Assembly: GCA_036785705.1 (NCBI GenBank)
Contig: JAWUZG010000056.1
Coordinates: 15,730,001-15,794,000, forward strand
DNA from: Acanthornis magna
Lineage: Eukaryota > Chordata > Aves > Passeriformes > Acanthizidae
Direction of reading: 5' to 3'
DNA: 64,000 bases
Part shown: in pieces, positions 39,423 to 52,715 of the stretch
Layout of the letters: each line of letters begins with the position of its first letter
Numbering within the stretch: the first letter of the stretch is position 1
The notes under the pieces: generated by a model
Database searches by the model: none
What the model was told of the DNA's origin: nothing
The model's input: the letters and a program-made list of their open reading frames with translations, nothing else
Translations under genes and position numbers: made by a program

Positions 39423-42400
39423 CATTTAATTACAAGTTAAGCTTTGGAGGACAAAGCCAGACCACTACGATCTTCAAAACACTCACGGGACTGGAGATTA
39501 TATTGCAATGTAGCTTGTAATTTCTGAGAAACATAGTCTATTACCATTAATTTACCTCGTGCCACTCATCACTCCTATCAACCTTTTATAGAATTATTTT
39601 CACCCAGATTTGGAAGGAAAAAGTGGTGTCACAGGAGGCCAATCAAATTTGGTGCAAATACTTTTAAAAGCGACTAGATTCTCCTTCTCCACACACATTC
39701 TCCTTGTCTCCCACAGCCCTTAGAAAAATACACACATCCTACTTTAATTTTCTCTTCTGCCACTCTACTAACTATATACTCCAAGTCCAAGGGCCACTGT
39801 GTTACCAAGCTGACCAGAACAAAACATTCACAAAAATAACACACAAAAGGGCTACAACCCACATCACAAACTCAAACTGTCTCAGCCTTTTTGCTCTTGC
39901 AATTTTCAGCTGTCATTGGCTAAAGATATCTCTGGCATTGTTGCTTTCCATGAACTTCCTCCAGCTTCCCCATAAGTTTACACAAATAAAATTTCAGAAT
40001 AAATCACGTTTGTGTCCCTCATCTCGCTTGCTTTCTCTCTGCCAACATTTTACTTTGAATGTCAACAGGAACAGCAGCTTAGCAAAAGTGAAGCCAACAA
40101 AATGAACCGAATCCCTTTAATAACACTGATTGATGCCTTCTCTACACAGCTCACCAGAGCAAGCAGGTCCAGAATTAGCCCAGCTCACGTGAAAGCATCC
40201 TCATGACAAGTCATCCCCAAATTAATCCTCTCTGACCAAGACTGCACTGATCTGCCACATCCCCCAGGGGTTCCTGTGAAGCCACATCCATTACCCCCTG
40301 CTGCTGAAATAGCACATCAGTGGCTCAGCTGGCACGGATTGCAGCTCAGGATTGCTGCTCATCCTCGTGGGTGCACAGGGCAGGAATGGAGGAAGGATAA
40401 CATCCAAGTGGCTGACCAGCACAGAACCCCCAGCTAGGAAAGCCAGGAAAAGAAGCATCAAACTTTTAACCCTGATCCGTAGTGCCCAGGTTACGGGCGA
40501 TGCCTGTAAGATTCTCTGCCAAAGAAGAGGAAAAGAAGACAAAGAGGTAACTAGAAGATGAACCTCACCAGCAAATTCCGCAGCCATTAATGCCCAGTGG
40601 GCATCAAACACTGAAAGCCATTGTTTGAACCTTACCACAGCTGGAGCTGAACACTCAAACCTCTGGCAAGGCGCTCCTGTGCATTTCCAGGGCAGGGAAA
40701 GCTGTTAGCAGCACCAACTGAATGCAATTCCAGGATAATTCCCTGCAACACTGCAGAGTCACCGTATAGTCCAGTGTGCCAGCTTGTGAAAAAATTGTCA
40801 AGGAACAAAAAAAAAAACTGCAGAAGAAAGCAGATAATACCTGAATTACTAAAGATGAGCCCCCTCCTCACAGGAGACAGACTTCAAACCTCTGCACTTT
40901 CTTATCCCACATTATAACTTTCCTGACAGCACCACAAAATGAGCACGTGCCATTCTACACAGAATATGTAACATACAAGTGAGTAGGTGGCATGTTATGA
41001 TCAATAACTATGAGAGTAAAACATTTTTAATGGTGCTAATAATGTTTAAACCCAATGCCAGCAGTTTCAGTCTAATGCCTGCTAAAGCAAAAATGGAAGA
41101 CTGAAATTACAAGCTGTTTATAACACTGAATTTATGTTTCACAATCTGTGATGACAATAGAGCTTAGCAAAAATTGTCTCTCCTGGGGACTGTTCTTTCC
41201 ACCTTTAAAAAAATAGTTGTGCGCATGATTTTATTTATTTGTTTTTAAAACAGTTGTCTGCACATCCAAGTGACTCAGCAATTGGCTGACAGAAACTTAT
41301 GGGATATACACTTAGGTAGCCGGGGTAAGAAGCCAAATTCTTCCAGAATGAAAATTCATCATGTGGCTGGGCTCAGCAATTCACATTTAGGAAGACTTTA
41401 CCACGCTCTTAGCTGCCTGCTGGGTTGCCACCCTGCAGTAATCTAGGAAACCTGTTACTCTTTAAAAGCTTTTGGGGAAATTTTTTTTTAGTATTCTTAT
41501 TTTCAAAAAATGCCTGGGTAATCAGGCCAGATCGTTCAGGTTTCATTAGAAGCAAACTGACAAAACAGTATCGTAACATACAATTGCATCCATAATGGTC
41601 AGCAAAGGATTTAATAGTGAGTCATAGATCCACAGAAAAATTACAAGTCTGATGCAATTACTCTTAACAATATGCAACACAAGGCCCTACTATGCTTTGC
41701 TAACCAGCTCTTAAGCAATCAAACACAGAAATCCCACATTCTCTGGCCTTCCACAGCAATGTTTCTGTTTCAACAAACTGTACTAAGGCTTCTTTTAGTC
41801 CCGTATTTCTACCAAAATAGAAATTTAACAGTTTAAAAAAAAAAAAGCAATGATCTAACTGGACAGAACAAAAAGTTTATTCTATCAAACTTCATTTAAA
41901 AGAACAGGGAGCCCTCCAACCCCCTCCCTTCACATGGCAGCTACACAGCTTAAAAATCACATAGGTCGTGCTGTAACCTGCTTTTTCGAGGCAGTTAAAA
42001 TATGACCAACTTTCCATCCCCAAAAAGGGCTTTAAAGGTATTAAATTACATATATGCAGGTGCTGTGGGGCTTTCCAGCCATGAGCTAACGAGATTGAAA
42101 AAAGAACCTTCCTCTCCAAACACAAGGTAAAACACGTGGGCTGGTGCCAGAGACAAGGTAAGGACTAGTTCAGGTCTTATCAACCAAAAACACTTGCACC
42201 AGAACACAATTTTAAGGCAAATATAAACCAAAGCTATACCAGGAGGAGTTCTTACGTGAACTCACTCTTCTGGTGAATTGGATGCTTCTGACTCCCTTCT
42301 AGTATCACAAACACAGCCCAGCCAAGGGAAGTGTCCTTTATACCACAAGGGCAGCATTCACACAGCATTTATTGTCTCAGAGGCATCGCAGCACAATAAC

Positions 42401-44511
42401 CATGGAAAAAGAGAACCAAACACCTCTGTGATACCACTCAAGGTGAGTGTCTCCACAAACAAAGCACCCTTAATGCACACAGGTGAGAAGCCACCAGATA
42501 AACAGGATTAAGCATGGGAAACTAGAGCTCTTTAGGCACAGCCAAGCACCAGAACCCCAGGAGTTTCATTTCTCTGAAAACTCAAGGAAAGCTTGAGTAC
42601 AGAATTTTCAACGTATCTGTGCAGACGCTCTGATCCGCAATTAATTGAACCTTACCGTAAAACAGTAAAGATAAAAAAATAAAATAGAAAACCCTAAATA
42701 TATATACCTTGTTAAAAAAATAAGGGCCAGCAGTGGTTTACTCCCATCTGCTTTCCACGCTGACATTCAAGGTGACATTTCAGCCCATACTGTCCATTTT
42801 ACATTCCTATACTGCTCGAGACATTGGGTTTCCAACCTCACACACAGCTGTTAGACACTGCCTAGAAGCACTGTGGCTGATGCACGATGCTGCAATTCTG
42901 GTGAGCAGAACAGCCAGGCTCTGCTGAGTTCTATTGCCCGGCAACTGCAATTCCTGTCACAATATCCACTTTTATCAGAAGAGCACTGGAATGGCAGAGC
43001 AAGCAGGAGAATTACTATTCACCCTCCGGTAGGTGCTTCTGGAGAGACTGGGGTGCCACAGGTTGCCCTGATGCATTTCCAACAAATCCCCCCGTGAGAA
43101 AGCAGTGGGTCCAACTTGGTGAGACAAAGAAATCCACAGCACCTTTCATTCAGCAGCTCCTCATCAGGGATTACCTACTCCACCCCCTTCTCAATCAAAA
43201 CTGGGGGGAAGAGTGTTGCAAGAAGGGTGTTGCAAGACTTTGGGGGGAAGAGGACGCAGGAAGTTAGAGGAGATGGGACTTGGGCAAACCAAGCAGCAAT
43301 GTCCAACCTGGCTGCTGCTCTAGGCACTCCCAACTTCAGGAACCTCCCCTCACGGGAATCTGCAGCAGCACATATTTATTCCAGAAGGTAAATCAAGGCA
43401 AGACCAAGATGGAGAGCTCAGTCTTCATCACTGGTTTTGCCCTTTACTTTGTACACACACCCCACTCCTAGCTGAAGACATAGATGAAGAACGAACACTT
43501 AACCTGATGTTAGCCAGCTCCCTGGTACTACCTCACTGCTCCTTCTGGTCATGGAGAAGATAACGTAAGAAATTAGAAGAAATTTGAGACAGAAAAGATG
43601 GAAAACATCAAGGAGAGAAAAACAACCAGGTGCAAGTTTTGCTTTGTTTTTATAGGGGATATCTAGAGATACACAAAACAGGATTTTAACTCAGACACAC
43701 AACTTGAAAGTCATCTTTAAAATTAATTTGTTGCATTCACCAGGAAAAAGTGGATCTAAACCTGCTTTTCTAGGTTTAACCTGAACCGATTCTTGAAAAG
43801 CACAATTTTTTGAAAGATCACTATCTTAAAAGACCTCATCCTCTCAAAAATCAATTTTCATCTGGGGCAGGGGGGACGCGACACACTAGAAGTTTTTAGA
43901 CTCAGATTTTCTTAACTGCAATAGACCTTAACTGTCATGACCTGGTTGATGGAATTAAAATAAAAATATCCTCCCTGGAGGAACTGTGGAGTGGGCAGCT
44001 CCTGTCAAAAGGTGGTTTAGCACTAGAGCTCCTGGAACCTCAGCCGGTGACCAGGTGTGTTTCTTCAGCAAAGTGCTCTGTGTTAATAAGTGTGTTCTTT
44101 GTGTACTACTTAATATTTAAATTATTATAGAAAATACATTTATAATTAACCTATGATAAGAAATCTTTCCTTAGAAGACTTAGATTAAAAATTAAACAGT
44201 GAACTTTATCCACTGCAACAAATAAAAGGAGGAACTAGACAAAGGGAAGCATGACAAACCACATGAACCCTGTAATACACCCCTGAATATATAAACCTAA
44301 ATTACATTAACTTTTTATTAACCTTTTATCATGATACCAATACAGCCACTTTACATTCTGCAAGACAGACAAAAAAATGTTAGCTGATGCCCAATAGCTG
44401 CCATCTCTCAAACAGAGGGACCACCCAAAGAAATAATTCTGCACATCTCCTGATGAGAAGGGAACTGGGACACGGGCAGAAGGTGCTCACAAGACTTTAG
44501 AATTAGGATAC

Positions 44512-45270
44512 ATGATTGCATCAAAGCAAACCTCTCTCTGGACCCAGAACACATTCAACAAAGCTTTGGTGAGACTGTTTCCTTCGGACACAAGGAAGGT
44601 TTCACCACGCTCTGAAATCCCACAACTAATTATAGCACCCCACATCCTTCCCCACCATCATCAACAGCAAAACCAGCTGCCAATCTGTGAGGAAAAGAAG
44701 AATCTAATCTTCACTGTGCCACTACAGCCACCCCAAAAAAGGCATTCTTCTGCCTGTAGTTATGATTTGCCTGCCCAAACAACATTAAATCCCATCAGCC
44801 AAAGAGCTCCTGCCAACGCAAACTGCGCCGCCGGGGCAGTGTTCAGCGGCACAGCCGCGCTGGGTAACGGTGCCACATCCAAACACAAAGCTTTAAACCA
44901 AGGCAGAGAAAGAAAAACAGAAATTAACAGAAGGGGGGAAAGCACAGGTATGAAGGATTCGGACAAGAACACCCTCCTTTCCAGCTGCCAGCTTGAAGGT
45001 GAACTCGTGAGGGGAGCAGAGGTGATGGACAGCCCTCGGCCTCGCCTCACCCGTCTGACAGCTCCGCCGGCCTCGCTCCGCTGTTGTGAAAGAAAACCAC
45101 GGTATTTGTGCAAGGCTAGTTGGTTCCATGTTAAGAAAACACATCTGAGCCGACAGTGCTTTGCTTTACCACATGCCAGCTTCATTCAGCTTCACATTCA
45201 GAAACCAGGACTCGGCCTCGTTACTGCCTCCATAGTTAACCAGAAATTTAGGACACAGGGAAAGTCCTGA
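44512..45270 (+). other. Unexplained 252-codon open frame in intron 1 (probably non-coding)
   Basis: An ATG at 44512 on the strand antisense to IGF1R opens 252 codons to a stop at 45270. I recognise no domain, signal peptide or membrane segment. The composition is rich in Lys, Ser, Gln and Pro, and hydrophobic segments are few. The frame overlaps the CpG-rich islet at 44810-45110, which lowers the density of stop codons. A frame this long is uncommon by chance in 64 kb but not excluded. It could be a single-exon antisense transcript, the remains of a retrocopy, or chance. I favour chance. Confidence 0.12.
44810..45110. other. CpG-rich islet inside intron 1
   Basis: About nine CpG fall within 60 bases near 44817-44875 and about ten more within 45005-45105, whereas the surrounding intron has very few. 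It may be an intronic CpG island, an enhancer or an alternative or antisense promoter. No core promoter motif was recognised. Confidence 0.45.
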
Positions 45271-48200
45271 ACTCGCCAGCTGCCCCCAGATGTGGGAAAG
45301 GCCCACACTGCCTTCACCAGAAAACTTCCTAGTCAGCTTTGTAAAACATGAGTGCCCCGAGAAGGAGGTCCTCAAGTGACAGGAATGACTGTCTTGGGTA
45401 ACAAGATGTAAAGACACACACAATGGACCAGATAAAAACAAAGAAATTCAGAGAAAGAGACCGGGAAGTAATCTTTGTTTAGGTGTGAATTGGTGCACAC
45501 CCGTGCCGGGCGAGGTGAGAAACAGGAATGGATCTTCATGGAGAACGTGAATTTACTAAAATGTCACAACAAAAAGAGAGTAGCTGTGACTAACAGATCC
45601 AGTGAGCTCCAGGCAGCTAAACCAAACCAAAGGATGACAGCTTATTAGAATGGAAAGGCTGGTCAAAAGGAAATAATGAAGCAGATATCCATCAAAGAAT
45701 AAAAAGCAGGTCTGAGCACAGAGCCAGAAGCAGGGCTGCACCAGAACTTACAAATGAAGTGTAAAACATCAGACTTGGCAATCCTGCTGCCAAGGAATTA
45801 TTTACCACACGACGATCAATATTACAATACACACAGAGACAAGTATTTTTATCTCAACCTCCATTTGACCCGGTGGGAGCTATAGACACTTTCTCACACT
45901 AATTCACATACTTCAAGGAGAGTCAAGATGGGGAAAAAAAAGTTGGAAGCATTTCAGGTTCTGTCTCCTTTCAGCCTATTTTCACTGAATCATACCAAAA
46001 TTATCTGAGAGAACAGCTGAGACCAAAACTGTCTGAGGGAACAGCTCAGAACTGATTTGTGCTACCTGAGACCTGATCAGCAAAGCAAAATACTCAAGGA
46101 TCACAGGAAGAGGCTTCGTTTGTGCATTGAGCCAAATCCTGGTTGTGCTGTCAGTCCTTTCAAGTCTTTGCCCTTCCTTCATTGCATCAAAAGCATCTCT
46201 TAAAAATTCCTCTGAAAAGCCTGGGCAAGTGTCTGAACTTCCAAGAGCTATTCTCTATAGCCTTGAGCAAGAGTGATGGGAAATAGGATTTCCTTCTCAA
46301 TGGCTACTTTTAAGGTTTTTTTTTAAAAAGGGGGCAACCACTACTAGACCTATTATGAATTTGGAAACTGCAGCTCAGGAAATAGGGAAGGAGGGGAAGG
46401 CAATGGAGGGAGGAAGAAGAGCTCTGATTTTCAGACAATCAACTTGAAAAATCCTTACTTCAATGAACTGGCAAATAAGCAATTTCAGATGTGTTAGACA
46501 TCTTGCTTCTGAAACACAACCAAGCTAAAGGGAAAAGGGTTAATTATATCCCTTATGCTCCAGAGTATTTCAGCAGGCTCCGCATTATGTTCTTCTGAAG
46601 GGCAAGTTGTTCTTTTATTTATTGTTTAAAGCACAAACATAAACACAAAGTGTCCAACCCTAAGGTGGTGATTACCACTTTTACTAAAACAGAAATGCAG
46701 GACTGTAGCCTTTCTCTGCTATAAAGCTTTTAAACCTATTCTGTTCCTCTGACATTTTCCCCCCTCACTCTTTGATAGAGATCACAAAAACAACTAAGAC
46801 ATCTGACATACAGGAGAACATCCTGCTGATTAAGAGAAAACAAGAGCACATTACTCTTGAGAGGATACAAAGCACCACTTCCTAATGCGTTCTACTCTGT
46901 CAGCACAACAAGCTTCTTGTCATTTCAAAGGGAAACTGGTCATATTGATTTTTCCAAAACACAAGTATTATAAAAATATTATACATTTAATTGGTCTAAC
47001 AAAGCGTTCTTGTAGTGGGGCATATCAACAGAAATCCTACAAGACAGGATATAAGGTATCAAGGTGGGGCTTTAAGTATTTGGAATATTCTCTGCAAGCA
47101 ACAGCATTGAGAAGTGCCAAGATCTCTCCTCATAAAGCTTTTTGCAGCTCCTTTAAACCTCAGTATGACTGAGAGGTGTCTTTTAAGTGTGGCAACTCTT
47201 ACTTCTGAATTCACAACACCCTGAACAAACATCATACTTTGCTGAAAACCAGTGTCCTTTCCACGCCTCACCAAATTTCAACCATGCAACTCAGTGTTCC
47301 ATGTTTGCTCAACTTTTTCTAGAGGAAAGGAAAGTTATTTACACCCTCTCAGAGCAACTTATTCCTCTCGTTGTTCCCTTGCAAAAGCCAGACCAACTGA
47401 ATCAGCTCCTCTGACTGAAAACCACACACCCTGCCTGTCAGGAAGCCTGCAGAATTTTTTTTTTTTTGCTGTTTTGTTTACAAATTCAAAAACTGAGCTG
47501 TTCTCAGACAGCAGGATCAGCCATCTCTTTCCCCCCCCTTCCCAATTTTCTACAATCCTACTTGTGGCAACATCGGGGAAATTTGTACATGCTTTCCAAG
47601 GAAAAAGTATATTTCTTCTTCTCCTAGTTCTTTGTTTTGGTTTTAACACAGTATATCAGAGCGTAGAGCCAGGACAAGTTTCAATGGTTCAAAGACCATC
47701 TGAACAGTCATAAGGCAGAACACAGGTTGTTACTTCAACCTTCAGAATACCCCTTCAGAAAAATTCTTTAAAATCAGGATTTTGTGAGGGATGCAACAGA
47801 GGAGCATCCTCCCACCTCCTCTTAGTCCTCCAGGGAACTAAACTAAGTTCTCTCTTCCTGAAGTGATACTTCAAGGCTTCTTTATAGAGTGCTTCGAATA
47901 TAACTCAGAACAGTGTACATCCTCCCTTTAATTTCTTCCAACAAATCCCCTTTCAGCAGAATTTACTCTCACATATGCAACGTGGGCAGAGTCTAGTAAT
48001 GTGACTTAATAGTTCCTAACAAGAAAAAAAAAATAAAAAGGTTTTGCTAACAGTAAGTTCTAGGAAGGAAAAAAAGAAATTTTAAATCTTACCTGCACGT
48101 TACCACAGCGTTTCTAATTAGTATCTGTCAAAAGAGCATTTCCATCACAAGACAAGAACAAAGCCGCAGAATGACAGACAATTTGCCATTCATCAAAAGG

Positions 48201-48484
48201 CAATTGCAAACAACAACAGACACACAAACTGTTCTGTGTCCCACCCCACTGCTGTCCCTGCACCTCTGCCACCGTGCAGAGTTCGTGCCGCAGCCACACA
48301 GAGGAGCAGGGCACTGCCGCAGCCAGCAGAGCTGCGAGCACAGGGATTCCAGCAGAGAATGGTGTGTGCTAAGCAACAGAAACACAGGTCAATCAAAGAA
48401 CTCCAGCACGGAGGAGACGAAGGAAAAGTTTAATCTTAAGCCTCTATCATTAGCCACTTAAGACACCTCTTCCCCCCACCTTGC

Positions 48485-48545
48485 TGCGGAGCGAGCGTAT
48501 TTTAGTGCGCGGATTATCATTCCTTGGAGGTAACTCCGCCGGCCA
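48485..48545. other. Small CpG cluster inside intron 1
   Basis: Seven CpG occur in about 60 bases (GCGGAGCGAGCG, GTGCGCGG, CTCCGCCGG) in otherwise CpG-poor intron. It is too short for a CpG island and could be a transcription-factor-protected element. Confidence 0.3.
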
Positions 48546-48879
48546 GACCATCACACACACACCTGTTCTCACCACAGACATCTTTGTCCTGACACCCAGG
48601 GCAGCATTGAGTTACTTCAGAGAGAGTCACTTCCACATTCCACCCTCAAACTCCCCTCCAAGAAGTGATCAGTCACTCTCAGCTTTCACACTTCAGTAAT
48701 TTTGGAATCAACAGGAAATGGAGATCAATTGTGATTTTACTAACTCAATAGTGACTCATCATTCAACTCCCTGTAGCCTTCAAATTCATCTGTGAAGAGA
48801 CATGATAGCAAGGCCAAAATAAAAATAGCAAATCTGGCTCGCTCACAATTAACACTCACTTGTCCATCGGATTTGCCCC

Positions 48880-48909
48880 GGATTGCGACATTTGCAGGAT
48901 TGCGACATT
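48880..48909. repeat. Direct duplication GGATTGCGACATT, 17-base step
   Basis: GGATTGCGACATT occurs at 48880-48892 and 48897-48909. Both copies keep the CpG, which is unusual in this CpG-poor intron. Confidence 0.8.
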
Positions 48910-49029
48910 CTGACCATCTTGCGTCAGATCCCAAACGCGCTCACAAATTGCTTTTCTCAACTCAACCAGGAAAAATAATCAATAGGAAAATTTATTATAT
49001 AAAGCCACTGTACCACACCCTCTAACATC

Positions 49030-50170
49030 CATCACCCAATCTGAACATGTCCAAATAAGAGTTAACTCTGCCTATCAGTGTACCCAGCTATTGAAAATGA
49101 ATCTTCTATTCTTTGTATTATGAAAATACTCTCAAATCATTAATTTCTTTCTGCTTACACAACCTCCAAGCCAAAAAAACCCCCACATTTGCATGAAATT
49201 GAAAGTCAATAAAAAACAATTATTTCATTTGCAAAAATAGAAAATCATTTTATATAAACCACTTAAATGCATTCTTCTAAAAATAAACTTAATTACAAAT
49301 CTAACATGAAATTGTAACAGCATATATTAGGGCAAATGCCTACTGTAATTTAAATAAAATAAAAATAGTAAGCGTATAATTTACACCAAAAAAAGTTGGG
49401 ACTGGTGAATTTGCTGTTCAGTGCTCTCTTGGAGCCACCCTTTGATGAAATGCTCAGAGAGCTTTTACATTCAACAGCTACTTCTGCAGCGCCTCATTTC
49501 AGTTTACTCAAATAGTTCAGTTCAAACAAATTCTTAATCCCAAATTAAAAAGGACTCCTGCATAGAATCCTGTGAAACAGTCAGTGGGCAAGATCTATGA
49601 ACTCTAAACTTTTGAGAAACAATGACAAACTATTTTTTCTGTTTATTTTTTTTAATCATGCCTCTCCTTCACACTTGGAGTTTTAATTAAGTCTCAAAAA
49701 TCAGATCTTCTGCATTTCAATTAAAATTCCATTTTCCATCCAAATAAAAAAATAACACAAATGAGAAGTAATCTACCAGAAAATACATCATTTGCCATTT
49801 TGTCACTTAAAAATGTGAAAATTAAGGATCTGAACCAATGCATCCAAGGCATCTAATTATTTACATGAATTTGTAGAAACACATTGCTATTCACTAGCAA
49901 AAAGGTCTGTACTTTCAAAAATGGTTGTTTGTGAATCAGAGTTCTAACAGCTGTCAGTCATTAGAAAAAAACGAACTAAAAATATGCAAAATGAGATTAA
50001 AACTGTGTATTTAGAGCAAACTCTTCCTGCTTGCTGCTATAAGCCACTATGAATATCATTCACTCCTTCTCAATAAAAGAAAAAAATTACATACTAGTAG
50101 TGCTCTGAGGCCTTCATACTAAGGAAAAAATAAACTTTGAAAGACAAATTGGACCAAAATTCACATTTTC
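49030..50170. other. AT-rich, motif-dense intron 1 block
   Basis: This stretch is markedly richer in A and T than its flanks. It holds an octamer ATTTGCAT (49187-49194) and many TAAT and TTTGCA cores. It has the look of a conserved non-coding block, but conservation cannot be seen from one sequence. Confidence 0.25.
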
Positions 50171-52698
50171 ACCAGAAGGCTGCAAAGCCACATGATCCCA
50201 TCCCCTCGGGCTCTCACAGTGCCCTTTCTTAAGCATAAATCCCCACTCAAATCAGGTGAGAGGAGAATGAACTCTTCCACCCTCTGAGCATCTCCGCAGT
50301 TATGATTGTGCCCAAAGATCCACAGCCCAAAACTACATGTTCACGTTCTGGGCAGCAGGCTCAACACCATCAAAGCCAACCAAGACATCCAAAAGCCACA
50401 GGGCCAGTGTTTGGCACCGTTGGAAGGCGGAATATTGATGGAGAGGCAGAACAGAGGGGAATGCACACAACCAGGGAGTGCAGACATCCTAAATGGAGCT
50501 TCCTCCCTCCCCCTGCCAAAATCAATGTGACAATTACAACCTCAGCCCCTCCGCTCTCCCCATCAAACAGGATTCACCTCCTCCCATGTCACCAGCTCGG
50601 GGAGAAGCTGCAAGGGCACTGAACGTGAATTCAAGGGATGAGACATTGGGAGCAGGGACAGCCATCCTGAGCTCAGAACAGCATTTGGATCCTGCAGTAA
50701 ACAAGGGCTGTGGCCACACGTGCGACAGGCAAGAAACTCTGAATAGCTGCACACTTCTGGGAGGGAAGTCCTGTGAAATGAACAGAGAGCATCCCAGCAC
50801 ATCATCGCAGGGAGGCCGAGCCACACTCATCCCACCTCAGCTTTTGTTTCATTCTAGCTGCATGTGACACCAGGTAATGCTCACAGTTGCCTGTGAAGAT
50901 CTGGGTTTATTTTTAGGGTAATATACTATCTCCTTATCAGTCAGCTGATGGCAACACCCCCATCCTCACACTTCTGCTCAGAGTACAGTCATCGAACGCC
51001 TGGCAAGGAGCAGCTTCGCAGGGAAAGCGCTGTCACCTGGATGACAGAGTCACACGAGCATCCCAAGTCACGTCCCTGCTGCAAAAACTAAGCCTTTAAT
51101 CAGCCCCCAAAGACAGCACTTTCTGTATTTTACAAACTGGGAGGGAAATACAAACACCCGGAGGAGGAATACAATTTCTTCCCAACCCTTCAATGCTGGC
51201 AGCTCCTGAAGCACGAGATGTGATCACTCCCTATTTTAGCATGCATGACTACCAATGCTCACACAAATTATCTGGCTCCTTTTAAAATCCAGTATTTAAA
51301 ATTACAGTTTTTAACTTGAGGCTTTTCTATCCAACTAGTGGATGAGTAAAGGTGAATGCACTGGTAACACCATCTTGCCACACTTTATTTGCTCTCCATT
51401 AAAAAGAAACCCCTGCTCTGAATTTATATTTTTCAAACCAGTATCTAAACAAAAGCAAATCTGGAAAGAAAAACAAATGTGAACACAACTGTACAGCATT
51501 ACAATATAGCATCTGATTCCCACATTCCAACTCTCTTGCTCTTCAACACTGTAATGTATTACAGACAAATTTAAAAATAAAGTCACTGATATCAACTACA
51601 AAGACACCAAGAAAATCCTCAGACAGTGTTGGCTTAGCCAGTGGAATGTGTAATTCTTGTCTACATACTATCACTTTCTTTCATGAAAAATACTGGAAAT
51701 ATCTTTTTGCCAGGTTAACCAACTCTGACTTCAATCTCGCTGACATTTCTTAAGTAGAGCTGAATAATTCCATTCATATGCAAATGGTACAATAAGTCGT
51801 GAGTAGCAGCATTTGCAGCTCTCTCACAGAGATGAGCATTTACTCTGCCCAAGTTTCATCTGCAGTGACTTACCCAAAATGCTATCAGGCCAAAAAGGTA
51901 CAGCCCCAGCGATTTACAGAAGGCATATTTTCAGCCTTGATGTTGGTTGTTTTTTTCTTTACTTGGTGAGGTATTTTTAAATATTAAAGAGATGAAAGAA
52001 TCGAGAACTGAGATTGCATCTGTTGCCATCACAATTTAACCACAGTCCATGTATTTATACAGTGGAATCTCCAAAATAACACCGCATCTGTTAAGATGAC
52101 AGTGTTTTTCCATGGGCTGCACTGCGTTGTAGTGGAGTTACTCTAAAGCTGTTGCTTTTGAAGTGCTGATTGTGATCCACCCCAAATTCTTTTTGTAATC
52201 TTCCTCAAACATGTTGAATTATAAAGCTGTTGTGTTCCTCAGTGCGGCTCGGGAACAACAAAACCCTCATACATCTCATCAGTGGGCATTTGGCACTGAA
52301 GCCTTACAGCTAATGCAACATGTTTATTTAAACAATGAACTACCCAAAGAGCTGCACAGCCCGTGTACAAACAGATGTGTGTTTCATGTGTGCTCTGCTG
52401 CAGCCCAGAGCCTCCACCACGCACACTGCACTGCACTTCTCTGTGCCTGATTTCTACAGGACAACAACTGCACCGACTTGGAAGGGCCTTTGTTCCCTCA
52501 CAGGCCACTTCAGAACCACAGCCCATCGAAGAATATGTAAGCTTGAATCTTAAAAGAGACTCTCACAACAGAATTTAAATATTCAATACATAGGTCCTGC
52601 CTCTTGTTGAGACATAGTATCAATGAAAATATTTGTCCAGGTAGTTAGCCTACTCCAATGTAACAAAAATATAAACATTTTATTAGCGCTGACACAAA

Positions 52699-52715
52699 AA
52701 AACAAACAAACAAAC
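52699..52715. repeat. (AAAC)n microsatellite
   Basis: About four AAAC units follow an A run in intron 1. Confidence 0.75.
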
